Of a stretch of 12,822 bases of DNA, positions 1-7,207 are shown in pieces; position 1 is the stretch's first letter; every line of letters starts with the position of its first letter. The DNA comes from Bacillota bacterium (GTDB taxonomy: Bacteria > Bacillota > Clostridia > Christensenellales > CAG-138), in the NCBI GenBank assembly GCA_023396535.1, contig JAEWWD010000230.1, positions 1 through 12,822 of the forward strand, in the 5' to 3' direction. The translations under genes were made by a program, and so were the position numbers. A model generated the notes under the pieces. That model was not told where the DNA came from, searched no databases, and saw only the letters and a program-made list of their open reading frames with translations.

Positions 1-807
1 AATAAAACGCCTGTCACGCGGGCAGCGCTTGACGCCTGCCCGAACGTGCGCTTCATAGGCGTACTGGCGACAGGCTACAACATCGTAGACGTTGCGGCGG
101 CACGTGAAAAGGGTATTCCTGTGGCGAATATCCCCACATATGGAACGGACGCGGTGGGCCAGTTCGCCATTGCGCTTCTGCTGGAGATTTGCCATCATAT
201 CGGCCACCATAGCGACGCCGTGCATGCGGGCAGATGGGCGAACAACCCGGACTGGTGTTTCTGGGATTATCCCCTCATAGAGCTGGCGGGAAAAACGATG
301 GGCGTGATAGGCTATGGCCGTATCGGACAAACGACGGGGCGCATCGCGCAGGCGCTGGGCATGAACGTGCTGGCGTACGACAGCCATCAAAACCCATCCC
401 TCGTCAGCGAAACCTGCCATTACGCGAAATTGGACGAGTTACTCGCAAATTCGGACGTTATCGCGCTACACTGCCCGCTGTTCCCCGAAACGGAAGGCAT
501 CATCAACAAAAACAGCATCGCCAAAATGAAGGACGGCGTCATCATACTCAATAACTCCCGCGGTCCGCTCATCGTAGAGCAGGATCTTGCCGACGCTCTC
601 AACGCCGGAAAGGTCTATGCAGCGGGGCTGGACGTGGTATCCACCGAGCCCATTCATTCCGACAATCCGCTGTTAAAAGCGAAAAACTGCTTCATTACAC
701 CGCATATCAGTTGGGCGCCCAAGGAAAGCAGGCAGCGCCTGATGGATATCGCGGTGAATAACCTCAAGCAGTTCCTCGCGGGGACGCCCGTCAATATTGT
801 CAATTAA
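1..807 (+). CDS. D-2-hydroxyacid dehydrogenase (glycerate dehydrogenase-like), 5'-truncated by window
   Basis: The reading frame is open from base 1, so the gene begins outside the window; 268 residues are visible against roughly 315-330 for the family, so about 50 N-terminal residues are missing. A GTG at 46 lies inside a conserved stretch and is not the true start. Counting from the first visible residue, the NAD-binding motif GYGRIG is at 104-109 with an acidic residue (D127) at the end of the next strand, which suggests NAD preference. The catalytic triad of the family is present: Arg187 (NNSRGPLI), Glu216 (STEP) and His235 (TPHISW). The HISWAPKESRQRL ending resembles glycerate dehydrogenase/hydroxypyruvate reductase, which interconverts hydroxypyruvate and D-glycerate in the cytoplasm; a 2-ketogluconate reductase role cannot be excluded. 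It converges on the lacI gene and is separated from it by a terminator, so it is probably not in the inositol operon. Family call is firm; substrate is not. Confidence 0.9.
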   Translation, partial: NKTPVTRAALDACPNVRFIGVLATGYNIVDVAAAREKGIPVANIPTYGTDAVGQFAIALLLEICHHIGHHSDAVHAGRWANNPDWCFWDYPLIELAGKTMGVIGYGRIGQTTGRIAQALGMNVLAYDSHQNPSLVSETCHYAKLDELLANSDVIALHCPLFPETEGIINKNSIAKMKDGVIILNNSRGPLIVEQDLADALNAGKVYAAGLDVVSTEPIHSDNPLLKAKNCFITPHISWAPKESRQRLMDIAVNNLKQFLAGTPVNIVN

Positions 808-818
808 TCCGCGACGCA

Positions 819-846
819 AAAATGGAGGCCCAACGGCCTCCATTTT
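819..846. terminator. Bidirectional intrinsic terminator between convergent genes
   Basis: A perfect 12-base-pair inverted repeat (AAAATGGAGGCC at 819-830 with GGCCTCCATTTT at 835-846) encloses a CAAC tetraloop. The A-run on one side and T-run on the other let it work on both strands. It lies 12 bases after the dehydrogenase stop and 8 bases beyond the stop of the leftward repressor gene, where a shared terminator is expected. Confidence 0.92.
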
Positions 847-854
847 ATTTTGTG

Positions 855-1886
855 TCAGGCATCCAGCGGCTGGCAGGAACTTCGCTTGATCAGCGTGGGC
901 GCCAGTATCCGGTGCGAGTACCCCTCGTAGTCGTTTTGAATTTTTTCAAGCAGCATCTCCACCGCGACGGACGCTATGGCGCGCTTGGGCTGCTCAATTG
1001 TGGAGAGGTTGATTTTGGGGAGCTCCGAATACCGGATATTATCATATCCAAGCAGTGAAAAATCCTGCGGGATACGAAGGCCCAGTTCATCCGCCGCCTG
1101 CATGACGCCCAGCGCGAGCGTATCGGCCGCCGCAAGCATTGCGGTAAATTCCAGGGGCTTCACAAAGAGCTCCTTCGCGAGCTCATAGCCGATCTGTATG
1201 CTGGTATCGTTATACGTGTTTTCCAGAAACTGCGGCGTGATGCCGTTTTTAATGCAGGTTTCCTCGAAGCCGCGCGCGCGCAGTATATGTGTGACGCTGT
1301 TTTGATAGCGGCCGAAATACAAAAGCTTCCGATGCCCCAACTCCAGCAGGTACTCCGTACCCAGCCGCGCGCCCAGATAATTATCCACCGTTACGTAACT
1401 TTCCGGTTTATCCTGCAGATTTTCGTTTACAAATACGGTGGGTACTTTGCGCAGGTACTTTTTGATGTTCTGATAGCTTTCTCTCCTTGCCGGAAAAATC
1501 ATAATGCCATCCACCTGCCTGCCCAGAAGCAGCGTGAACGCCTGCTCCTCCGCCTTCAGATCATGCGCTGAATTGAACAGCATGATGCTGTAATCGCGGC
1601 TGCGCGCCGTCCGTTCAATATGATAAGCAAGTTCGGACATATACGGGTTATCTATATTCGGAAGTATTAGACCCAGCAATCTGGTTTCCCTCAGCACCAT
1701 GGACCGCGCTACGGAATTGACCGTATACCCCGTTTCCTCACAGATCTCCAGTATGCGCTGCCTCGTTTCGCTGCGGATAGACTGGCTGCCGGACAACGCC
1801 CGCGACACGGTCGCATAGGATACATTCGCTTTCTTGGCGATATCCTTGATCGTAACAGGCTTACCTCCGCGCCCAGCCGCCCTCAT
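855..1886 (-). CDS. LacI-family transcriptional repressor, probable regulator of the inositol operon
   Basis: Encodes 343 residues, normal for LacI/GalR regulators. The DNA-binding domain is at about residues 11-57: VTIKDIAKKANVSYATVSRAL forms the helix-turn-helix, followed by YTVNSVAR, the hinge-helix motif. The rest is the periplasmic-binding-protein-like ligand domain, with LGLILPNIDNPYMSEL and the family C-terminal pattern LLGYDN...LSTIEQP. I start at the ATG at 1886 because AGAGGG lies six bases before it; an in-frame TTG at 1928 has no ribosome binding site and overlaps an operator. The recognition helix SYATVSRA is close to that of CcpA, which fits the cre-like palindromes at 1914-1927 and 2130-2143. 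These positions predict autoregulation plus repression of the rightward operon. The inducer is not visible in the sequence; myo-inositol or a pathway intermediate is inferred from the neighbouring genes. Confidence 0.93.
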   Translation of the reverse strand: MRAAGRGGKPVTIKDIAKKANVSYATVSRALSGSQSIRSETRQRILEICEETGYTVNSVARSMVLRETRLLGLILPNIDNPYMSELAYHIERTARSRDYSIMLFNSAHDLKAEEQAFTLLLGRQVDGIMIFPARRESYQNIKKYLRKVPTVFVNENLQDKPESYVTVDNYLGARLGTEYLLELGHRKLLYFGRYQNSVTHILRARGFEETCIKNGITPQFLENTYNDTSIQIGYELAKELFVKPLEFTAMLAAADTLALGVMQAADELGLRIPQDFSLLGYDNIRYSELPKINLSTIEQPKRAIASVAVEMLLEKIQNDYEGYSHRILAPTLIKRSSCQPLDA

Positions 1887-1913
1887 AGTTTGCCCTCTTT
1901 CTGCTGCAAAATT

Positions 1914-1927
1914 TGTAAACGTTTTCA
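1914..1927. promoter_or_regulatory. LacI-type operator O1 (TGTAAACGTTTTCA)
   Basis: This 14-mer differs from the perfect palindrome at 2130-2143 at one position. It lies between the predicted leftward transcription start (about 1966) and the repressor start codon, so a bound repressor would block elongation into its own gene. The central CG and the flanking TGTAAA match the usual LacI/GalR/CcpA operator pattern. Confidence 0.8.
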
Positions 1928-1972
1928 AGTCGATATTTTTCGGTATATTATGTGGATTAACGTGCTTTTTTA

Positions 1973-2001
1973 ATCTTACTACACCAAATGTAGTATGTCA
2001 A
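1973..2001 (-). promoter_or_regulatory. Sigma-A promoter for the lacI-type gene
   Basis: On the minus strand a perfect -35 TTGACA (2001-1996) is followed after exactly 17 bases by TAAGAT (1978-1973), a four-of-six match to the -10 consensus. Transcription would start near 1966, giving a leader of about 80 bases that includes O1. The perfect -35 and ideal spacing support the call; the weak -10 lowers confidence. Confidence 0.65.
1977..1995. repeat. Inverted repeat inside the lacI promoter spacer
   Basis: TACTACA and TGTAGTA form a perfect 7-base inverted repeat with a 5-base CCAAA spacer. It fills the interval between the -35 and -10 of the leftward promoter, a place typical for a second regulator's operator. 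It is unrelated in sequence to the TGTAAACGTTTACA sites. Which protein binds, if any, is unknown. Confidence 0.55.
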
Positions 2002-2091
2002 ATGAAAAACGGAGAGATTATCGGGCTTTGAAAGACAGATGCTTCGGATACGGATATAACCGTAATATCCAAAAATATATGAAAAATCTGT

Positions 2092-2120
2092 TTGACATTG
2101 TGTATCGAAGGCAATATAAT
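2092..2120 (+). promoter_or_regulatory. Consensus sigma-A promoter of the inositol operon
   Basis: Perfect -35 TTGACA (2092-2097), a 17-base spacer and perfect -10 TATAAT (2115-2120). Transcription should start around 2126-2128, just before operator O2. Such a strong promoter is typical of a gene set held off by a repressor and switched on by an inducer. Confidence 0.92.
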
Positions 2121-2129
2121 ATACTCAAA

Positions 2130-2143
2130 TGTAAACGTTTACA
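2130..2143. promoter_or_regulatory. Perfect LacI-type operator O2 (TGTAAACGTTTACA)
   Basis: A 14-base perfect palindrome placed about +3 to +17 relative to the predicted start of the rightward transcript. This position blocks promoter clearance. It is the best match for the neighbouring LacI-family protein. A CcpA cre site is the alternative reading, since the patterns overlap; the second near-identical copy next to the repressor gene favours the local regulator. Confidence 0.87.
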
Positions 2144-2273
2144 ACTTGCAACGCAGCAGCAAAATGCACAAACATCTCGTCCCCACCCCGCGCGTCCGGC
2201 TGCAAGCCGTACGCAGCCATGCGGAATTCCAAAGCTTCCACCAATACTATTACATCAGCCAGGAGAGACCCAC

Positions 2274-3746
2274 ATGCCTTCATATGATGCGTTTATTCCA
2301 GGCAATAACCAGAATCCGGCGGATTTCGGGGTCTATCCCCATTCCGTCCATTTTGCGCCGGACGGCTCCGCCGTGTTCATGGTCCGCGGTTTGAAAGAGG
2401 ATTTTCTGGTTGCGCAAGGCGATTCTCTGCTCGTTGGCGAAACGTTTTCCAACGTTGCGGGCAGCCGTTGCGTAAAGGCTTCCCTTTCTCATGAAAACGC
2501 CTGCGCGCTGCGCAGGCTGTTCCCATTCACCGCGCCGGTTCCCGTACTTCGCGAAAATCGCACCGTTGGCGTGGGTGACCGTTTGGGCATCGCCACCCCC
2601 GGCCACATTCGCGTGTTCGAAAAATACGACGCTTTGCCCGTATTCGCACAGCAATCCATCCGCGAACTGAATTTGACCGGCCGCGATTACGAAAACGTAT
2701 TGGATTGCGTCACATTCAGCGTATTCCGCGAGGATTATCAGCGCGGCTTCGGCGCAGACGGGGATCATCTCAAAACCCCGCAGGAAGTGGAATATGCGTT
2801 AAATTGCGGCTTCACCATGATCACGCTGGATTGCAGCGAGCATATCCGCAATGACGTATCCAACATGACGGATGCGGAGGTCGACGCCGCCTATCGTAAG
2901 GATACGGCACTTGAAGAGACCTACCTCAATCGCAGCTTCACAATCGGCGGAGACGTTTTCCTGACGTTCGACGAAGCCTCCTTCAAGCGCATGACCATTA
3001 TTTACGGCAAAGCCATCTCTTTCGCAAGCGAAATCTACCATACCTACATCGCGGGACGTGCGGACGTGGATTTTGAAATCTCCATCGATGAAACCTCCAC
3101 GCCCACTACGCCGCTGCAGCATTATTTTGTGGCAAACGAGCTGAAACGGCGCGGCGTGCGATTCGCTACCATGGCCCCGCGTTTCTGCGGCGAATTTCAG
3201 AAGGGCGTGGATTACATAGGCGACGTTGCGCAGTTTCAACGCGAGTTCGCGGAGCACGCCGCAATCGCGGACCACTTCGGTTACAAAATCAGCGTGCATT
3301 CGGGCTCGGATAAATTCTCCATATTCGCCATCGTCGGCGAGCTGACGCACGGCCATTTCCATGTGAAAACGGCAGGCACCAACTGGCTTGAGGCCATGCG
3401 GGTCGTCGCCATGACGGATCCGGCGCTGTACCGTCAAGTCCATAAGTACGCGCTCACCGTATTCGATCAGGCAAAGAAATACTATCATGTCACCACCGAT
3501 CTCTCGCGTATACCGGATGTGGATACGCTGACCGACGCGGAGCTCCCTGAGCTCTTCAAGCAGAACGACTCGAGGCAGCTCATCCACATCACGTACGGCC
3601 TCATATTGAATGAGAAGAATGCGGATGGGTCCTGCTGTTTCCGCGACAAGCTCTATCATCTGTGGCGTGAAAACGCTGATCTTTACGCAGACATGCTGGA
3701 AAAGCATATCGGGCATCATCTGGAACTCCTTTACAGCAAAATCTGA
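2274..3746 (+). CDS. uxaE: Tagaturonate epimerase-family protein (UxaE-like)
   Basis: 490 residues, matching the usual size of UxaE-type tagaturonate epimerases (about 480-500). I recognise the family from SFTIGGDVFLTFDEASFKRM (221-240), the metal-ligand-like DGDHLKTP (162-169), TLDCSEH (184-190), HSGSDKFS (342-349) and THGHFHVKT (358-366). UxaE interconverts D-tagaturonate and D-fructuronate in the cytoplasm; in Thermotoga it replaces the UxaB/UxaA branch. The ATG at 2274 is chosen because AGGAGA (2261-2266) is seven bases upstream and the operon promoter lies at 2092-2120; the frame is open further upstream but that part is regulatory DNA. It is the first gene after the operator. Here it would act after IolO, which makes tagaturonate from 5-keto-L-gluconate. 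Family is secure; activity on exactly this substrate is inferred from context. Confidence 0.88.
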   Translation: MPSYDAFIPGNNQNPADFGVYPHSVHFAPDGSAVFMVRGLKEDFLVAQGDSLLVGETFSNVAGSRCVKASLSHENACALRRLFPFTAPVPVLRENRTVGVGDRLGIATPGHIRVFEKYDALPVFAQQSIRELNLTGRDYENVLDCVTFSVFREDYQRGFGADGDHLKTPQEVEYALNCGFTMITLDCSEHIRNDVSNMTDAEVDAAYRKDTALEETYLNRSFTIGGDVFLTFDEASFKRMTIIYGKAISFASEIYHTYIAGRADVDFEISIDETSTPTTPLQHYFVANELKRRGVRFATMAPRFCGEFQKGVDYIGDVAQFQREFAEHAAIADHFGYKISVHSGSDKFSIFAIVGELTHGHFHVKTAGTNWLEAMRVVAMTDPALYRQVHKYALTVFDQAKKYYHVTTDLSRIPDVDTLTDAELPELFKQNDSRQLIHITYGLILNEKNADGSCCFRDKLYHLWRENADLYADMLEKHIGHHLELLYSKI

Positions 3747-3814
3747 CGATCTCCAAATTAAGGACCCCATTGGGCACATGCCCGGACCAAATAAAATTAA
3801 AGAGGTGTACTTCA

Positions 3815-5014
3815 ATGGCAAAAATGAGAGGCGTTACCCTGAGTGCAACGTGGGCTCCCAAACCGGAATTCAAGCTTGGCGCAAAGGACATCGACAAAGT
3901 ACAAACCTACCTCGGCAGCTTGGTATGGAAAGATCCCAAGCTGGATATCCGCGAGTATGACATCCCCGAACCCGGTCCCGGACAGGTTCTCATCAAGGTC
4001 CGCGCCTGCGGCATCTGCGGCAGCGACGTGCATATGGCGCAGCCCAAGGATGACGGCTATATCTACTACCCCGGCCTCACCGGCTTCCCCTGCATCATCG
4101 GCCATGAACTTTCCGGCGTTGTCGTAAAATCCGGCCCTGGCGCCAAGGACAAAGTCACCAACAAGCCCTTCAAGGGCGGCGAACTGGTTTGTGCCGAAGA
4201 AATGCTCTGGTGCGGTTCCTGTCAGCCCTGCGCCGACGGCTGGCCCAACCACTGCGAGCGTCTGGATGAGATCGGCTTCAACGTCAACGGCGCATTCTGT
4301 GATTATATCGTTCTGCCCGACCGCTGCCTGTGGAGCCTTGAGCCCCTGCGCCGTCAGTACAAGAACGAAGAGGATATCTTCCTCGCCGGCTCTCTCGTAG
4401 AACCCTGCAGCGTCGCCTACAACGCGGTCATCGAGCGCGGCGGCGGCATCCGCCCCGGCGACAACGTCGTTATCTGCGGCGGCGGCCCGGTCGGCCTTGC
4501 CGCATGCGCCATACTCAAGCGTCAGGGCGCTGCTATGTGCATCATGAGCGAGCCCCAGAAGGAACGCGCTGAACTGGCCAAGAAGCTGGGCGCCGACTAC
4601 GTGATCGATCCCACCAAGGTCGACTTCGCCGACGAAGTGCTCCGCCTGACGGATGGCATGGGCGCCGCTCTCTATCTCGAAGCCACGGGCCTGCCGACCA
4701 TCGTATACCCCGGCATCGAAAAGGCGATCTGGGAAGGCCGCACGCTCAATTCCACCATCGTGGTCGTCGCCCGCGCCGAAGCCAAAATGCCTGTTACCGG
4801 CGAAGTACTGCAGGTCCGCCGCGCCCGCATGGTCGGCGCACAGGGCCACTCCGGCCACGGCACGTTCCCGCGCGTCATACAGTGCATGGCCAGCGGCATG
4901 AACATGCTGCCCATGATCACCAAGCGCATCAAGCTGGACGACGTACCCGAGAACGTCATCGCCCTGCGCACCGACCGCTCCAACTGCAAGATCACTTGCA
5001 TCATGGACAAATAA
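3815..5014 (+). CDS. iolM: Zinc-dependent medium-chain dehydrogenase, probable scyllo-inosose 3-dehydrogenase
   Basis: 399 residues. The catalytic zinc site is in CGICGSDVH (Cys68), GHE (His97, Glu98) and SLVEP (Glu196); the structural zinc site is Cys133, Cys136, Cys139 and Cys147. The Rossmann motif GGGPVG is at 222-227. The start is the ATG at 3815 with AGAGGTG seven bases upstream; an in-frame ATG at 3770 has no such site. The length, the inserted segment before the zinc lobe and the gene order beside a creatininase-family gene match Thermotoga IolM, which oxidises scyllo-inosose (2-keto-myo-inositol) with NAD to 3-dehydro-scyllo-inosose. A threonine or sorbitol dehydrogenase role is possible from sequence alone; the neighbours make IolM the better call. 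The spacer before it (3747-3814) has only a weak GGGCA/TGCCC hairpin. Confidence 0.85.
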   Translation: MAKMRGVTLSATWAPKPEFKLGAKDIDKVQTYLGSLVWKDPKLDIREYDIPEPGPGQVLIKVRACGICGSDVHMAQPKDDGYIYYPGLTGFPCIIGHELSGVVVKSGPGAKDKVTNKPFKGGELVCAEEMLWCGSCQPCADGWPNHCERLDEIGFNVNGAFCDYIVLPDRCLWSLEPLRRQYKNEEDIFLAGSLVEPCSVAYNAVIERGGGIRPGDNVVICGGGPVGLAACAILKRQGAAMCIMSEPQKERAELAKKLGADYVIDPTKVDFADEVLRLTDGMGAALYLEATGLPTIVYPGIEKAIWEGRTLNSTIVVVARAEAKMPVTGEVLQVRRARMVGAQGHSGHGTFPRVIQCMASGMNMLPMITKRIKLDDVPENVIALRTDRSNCKITCIMDK

Positions 5015-5060
5015 GGCTGCTTCTAAATTAAGCGACAAATAAATCCCGGAGGTAAACAAA

Positions 5061-6179
5061 ATGGCAAAACAGCAAATCAACTGGATCATGACGGATATGC
5101 CCGGCATCATGTTCGAGGATACCTCCGTCGGCCGTCTGAAAAAGGAAGTATGGGATATGACCGAAGAGCAGCTCGACGAGGTGCTCAAGGAGTACGGCAT
5201 TCCCGCTGAATCCGAGCTTGGCAAAGCCGGCTGCTATATTCAGAACACGCCGCGCGTCAAGGTGATCGAAAAGCGCCGCAAGAACGACATCGTGTTCGTT
5301 CCCATCGGCTGCACCGAGAACCACGGCCTGCATGCGAACACCGGCCTCGATACCTTCATGGTCACGCAGATACTTGAAGCCGTTCGCCGCTACACCGCGA
5401 AAAAAGGCCGCGAAATCAACCTCGCGTTCCCGGCGCTTAACTACGGCGGCCATCCATACCACCATATCGGCATGCCTGGCACCGTCAACATGCCGCACGA
5501 AGTCGTCGTCGAAACCGTCATCTACATGATGCTCGGCCTCTGGAACGACGGTTTCCGCAAGATCATACTCCTCAACAACCACGGCCATCTGTGGATGCTC
5601 GAGAGCGCCATTCAGGAGTTCTGCAAACGCTTCCAGCTCCCCGGCATATTCCGCGTGCTGGAGTGGCACCGCGCCGTGCGCGAGTTCTTCATCCCCAACA
5701 ACAAGCCCGACAGCCTCGATACCACCTTCATCCATGCCGACGAGTGCGAGACCTCGGTCGCGCTGCTGCTCTTCAAGGACATGGTGGATATGAGCGCCGC
5801 GGAAGACAAGTGGGGCGAGACCTACCTGCCCGACGGCCACTTCGACAAATCCATCGAGCCGTATCGCCGCCCGCACCGCTGGAGCGAGGGCGAAGGCCAA
5901 TCCTCCATCGAAATGGCGACCAATCGCGAAGGCGTGGTAGGTACCCCCACCATCTCCGATCCACGCAAGGCCAAGCGCCCCATCGTGGCCATCCTCAAGT
6001 ATCTGACCCTCGTCAACGACCAGATACTCGACACGTTCCCGGCCGGCAAAGTCCCCCCGGTGGAAAAAACCACCCTGCGCACCGAGGAAGAGATGGCGCC
6101 TTACCTCAAGGAGCCCTTCTCCGAAGGCTGGAAGTCCGTATACGAGATCCCCATGCGCGGACCTTTCACCAAGCTGTAA
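5061..6179 (+). CDS. iolN: Creatininase-family hydrolase, probable 3-dehydro-scyllo-inosose hydrolase
   Basis: 372 residues; GGAGGT lies seven bases before the ATG. The creatininase-family metal-binding motifs are visible: GCTENHGLHANTGLD (83-97, with Glu86, His88, Asp97), NNHGH (172-176, His174) and HADECETS (225-232, Glu230). The N-terminal 75 residues and a C-terminal segment after about residue 245 are longer than in creatininase itself (about 260 residues), as expected for the IolN branch. IolN hydrolyses the ring of the diketo-inositol made by IolM, giving 5-keto-L-gluconate; this is the ring-opening step of the Thermotoga-type pathway. The gene follows iolM after 46 bases. A generic creatininase or mycofactocin-type amidohydrolase is the alternative, but adjacency to iolM, iolO and iolG argues against it. 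Confidence 0.85.
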   Translation: MAKQQINWIMTDMPGIMFEDTSVGRLKKEVWDMTEEQLDEVLKEYGIPAESELGKAGCYIQNTPRVKVIEKRRKNDIVFVPIGCTENHGLHANTGLDTFMVTQILEAVRRYTAKKGREINLAFPALNYGGHPYHHIGMPGTVNMPHEVVVETVIYMMLGLWNDGFRKIILLNNHGHLWMLESAIQEFCKRFQLPGIFRVLEWHRAVREFFIPNNKPDSLDTTFIHADECETSVALLLFKDMVDMSAAEDKWGETYLPDGHFDKSIEPYRRPHRWSEGEGQSSIEMATNREGVVGTPTISDPRKAKRPIVAILKYLTLVNDQILDTFPAGKVPPVEKTTLRTEEEMAPYLKEPFSEGWKSVYEIPMRGPFTKL

Positions 6180-6193
6180 ACACCGTGTTGTTG

Positions 6194-6218
6194 CCCGGGG
6201 ACGCCTGGCGTCCCCGGG
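6194..6218 (+). other. GC-rich hairpin after iolN, possible attenuator or processing site
   Basis: CCCGGGGACGCC (6194-6205) and GGCGTCCCCGGG (6207-6218) are perfect inverse complements around a single base; in RNA this gives an 11-bp stem with a CTG loop. It starts 14 bases after the iolN stop and is followed only by TTTCTCC, so it is at best a weak terminator. It may lower read-through into iolO or protect the upstream mRNA end. Confidence 0.6.
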
Positions 6219-6220
6219 TT

Positions 6221-6315
6221 TCTCCGAACGCTTCACCCGAAGCGCCGGCCCGAGCCGCACGAGAAGCTTCGGAGATCCGTAGGGGATTTTTTATATCCCT
6301 TCGCCATACGGAGGA
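6221..6315 (+). promoter_or_regulatory. Structured leader before iolO with partly masked ribosome binding site
   Basis: An 8-bp stem (TCTCCGAA 6221-6228 with TTCGGAGA 6268-6275) closes over two small hairpins: CGCTTC/GAAGCG (6229-6234, 6239-6244) and CGGC/GCCG (6246-6249, 6254-6257), a multi-branch junction. GCTTCGG (6266-6272) can instead pair with CCGAAGC (6237-6243), which excludes both the closing stem and the first hairpin. Directly after comes TCCGTA (6276-6281) pairing TACGGA (6307-6312), with GGGAT/ATCCC inside; TACGGA contains the first three bases of the iolO GGAGG site (6310-6314). No known riboswitch class is recognised; regulation is inferred. Confidence 0.4.
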
Positions 6316-6320
6316 AGTGC

Positions 6321-7136
6321 ATGAACAGAATTTCACAAACAGTACCCTATCAGGTTGACACCGTTTTTTCCCCGTTCAAGGCGGCGGAATTCAGCGGTGC
6401 TCTTGCGTTTTTGGAGCAGGCCGGATTCACTGGCGTAGAGCTTGCCATTGCGTACCCGGATCGTGTGGATTTTGACGCGCTCAACCGGCAGCTCGAAGCG
6501 CATCATCTTGTGGCAACAACCCTTTCCACCGGCCAGATCTACGGCCTGGAAGGATTGTTCCTTGCCTCCTTTGACAAGGAAATCAGATCCCGGGCCACCG
6601 CTGCGGTCAACGGACATATCGAGCTGTCGGCGAAAATAGGCTTCCCTGTCGTAACCGTCGGCCTCCTCAGGGGCAAATTGGAACAGGGAGACGTCAGCGC
6701 CCTCCTCCGCAACTTCAAGGAAGCATTGCTTCCCTCGGTGGAACTCGCGAAAAAACGCGGGGTCATGCTGCAGATAGAGCCCATCAACTCCGCAGAGACC
6801 GTCATGATCCACAGCACGCACGAGGGGCTTGCATTCCTCAGGGAACTCGGAGACCCGGAAAACGTCGGCATACTCTACGATACCTATCATTCCAATCTGG
6901 AGGACGGCGACATGGTGGAAGCCATCCGCGCCGCAGCGGGCCGCATCACAAACGTCCATCTGGCCGACTCCCACCGCGGGCTGCCCGGTTATGGCTCCAT
7001 CAATTTCAAGGCAGTATTTGAGGCTGTACAGTCCACCGGCTATCAGGGCGCATACGCACTGGAAACGCTCGCTATTCCTTCCCCCGAATTCGTCAACGCG
7101 CATTGTTTTGAGAGCGTGCGCTCCATTATGCAGTAA
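6321..7136 (+). CDS. iolO: Xylose isomerase-like TIM-barrel epimerase, probable 5-keto-L-gluconate epimerase
   Basis: 271 residues, standard for the sugar-phosphate isomerase/epimerase (AP endonuclease 2-like) fold. The four metal ligands of this family can be assigned as Glu153 (LQIEPIN), Asp187 (GILYDTYHSN), His213 (NVHLADSHR) and Glu248 (YALETLA); His190 and Arg219 are also placed as in ketose 3-epimerases. GGAGG ends six bases before the ATG. In the Thermotoga inositol route IolO epimerises 5-keto-L-gluconate to D-tagaturonate, the substrate of UxaE, and both genes are in this operon. Alternatives in the same fold are tagatose/psicose 3-epimerase, hydroxypyruvate isomerase and inosose dehydratase (IolE); the neighbours favour IolO. 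No signal peptide or membrane segment is seen. Confidence 0.75.
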   Translation: MNRISQTVPYQVDTVFSPFKAAEFSGALAFLEQAGFTGVELAIAYPDRVDFDALNRQLEAHHLVATTLSTGQIYGLEGLFLASFDKEIRSRATAAVNGHIELSAKIGFPVVTVGLLRGKLEQGDVSALLRNFKEALLPSVELAKKRGVMLQIEPINSAETVMIHSTHEGLAFLRELGDPENVGILYDTYHSNLEDGDMVEAIRAAAGRITNVHLADSHRGLPGYGSINFKAVFEAVQSTGYQGAYALETLAIPSPEFVNAHCFESVRSIMQ

Positions 7137-7207
7137 ATACGCCTTTGCAATCGATACAACCAATACAATAAAGGACAGTCAGAATGATATTAAGGAGGAT
7201 CAGCGGC

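Larger units (their letters stand above)
1887..2273. other. Divergent control region between repressor and operon (387 bp)
   Basis: No credible gene lies here. The uxaE reading frame is open upstream to about 1995, but that stretch covers both promoters and an operator and is not coding. The region holds, left to right: the repressor ribosome binding site (1893-1898), operator O1, the leftward promoter with a nested inverted repeat, the rightward promoter, operator O2, and an untranslated leader of about 145 bases to the uxaE ATG. The leader has only small hairpins, such as CGGCT/AGCCG near 2200 and CGCA/TGCG near 2215, with no recognisable riboswitch. Operators O1 and O2 are 216 bases apart centre to centre, so DNA looping by a LacI tetramer or paired dimers is possible. 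Confidence 0.8.

Noticed and set aside
1887..1928. TTG start at 1928 for the LacI-family gene
   Set aside because: No ribosome binding site precedes it and the added 14 codons overlap operator O1; the ATG at 1886 has AGAGGG at the right distance.
2130..2143. Reading the TGTAAACGTTTACA sites purely as CcpA cre sites
   Set aside because: The pattern is compatible, but two near-identical copies flank the promoters of an adjacent LacI-family gene and its divergent operon, so the local repressor is the simpler explanation. CcpA binding in addition cannot be excluded.
1995..2273. In-frame N-terminal extension of the uxaE-like gene
   Set aside because: The stretch covers the promoter at 2092-2120 and operator at 2130-2143, reads as unrelated sequence, and the ATG at 2274 has a good ribosome binding site.
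2128..2273. Riboswitch in the uxaE leader
   Set aside because: Only short hairpins are present, with no terminator-like structure or masked ribosome binding site and no resemblance to a class I know.
3749..5035. Similar short stretches after two stop codons (CTCCAAATTAAG near 3751 and TTCTAAATTAAG near 5022)
   Set aside because: Too short and too A+T-simple to separate from chance; no structure or repeat border accompanies them.
3812..5224. Long open frame of 470 codons on the minus strand opposite iolM
   Set aside because: It lies wholly antisense to a gene with intact catalytic motifs, its translation is alanine/glycine/valine-rich low-complexity sequence with no recognisable domain, and it has no convincing ribosome binding site. 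It arises from the codon composition of iolM.
5028..6260. Open frame of 410 codons on the minus strand opposite iolN
   Set aside because: Antisense shadow of a motif-complete creatininase-family gene; no recognisable domain and no start signal.
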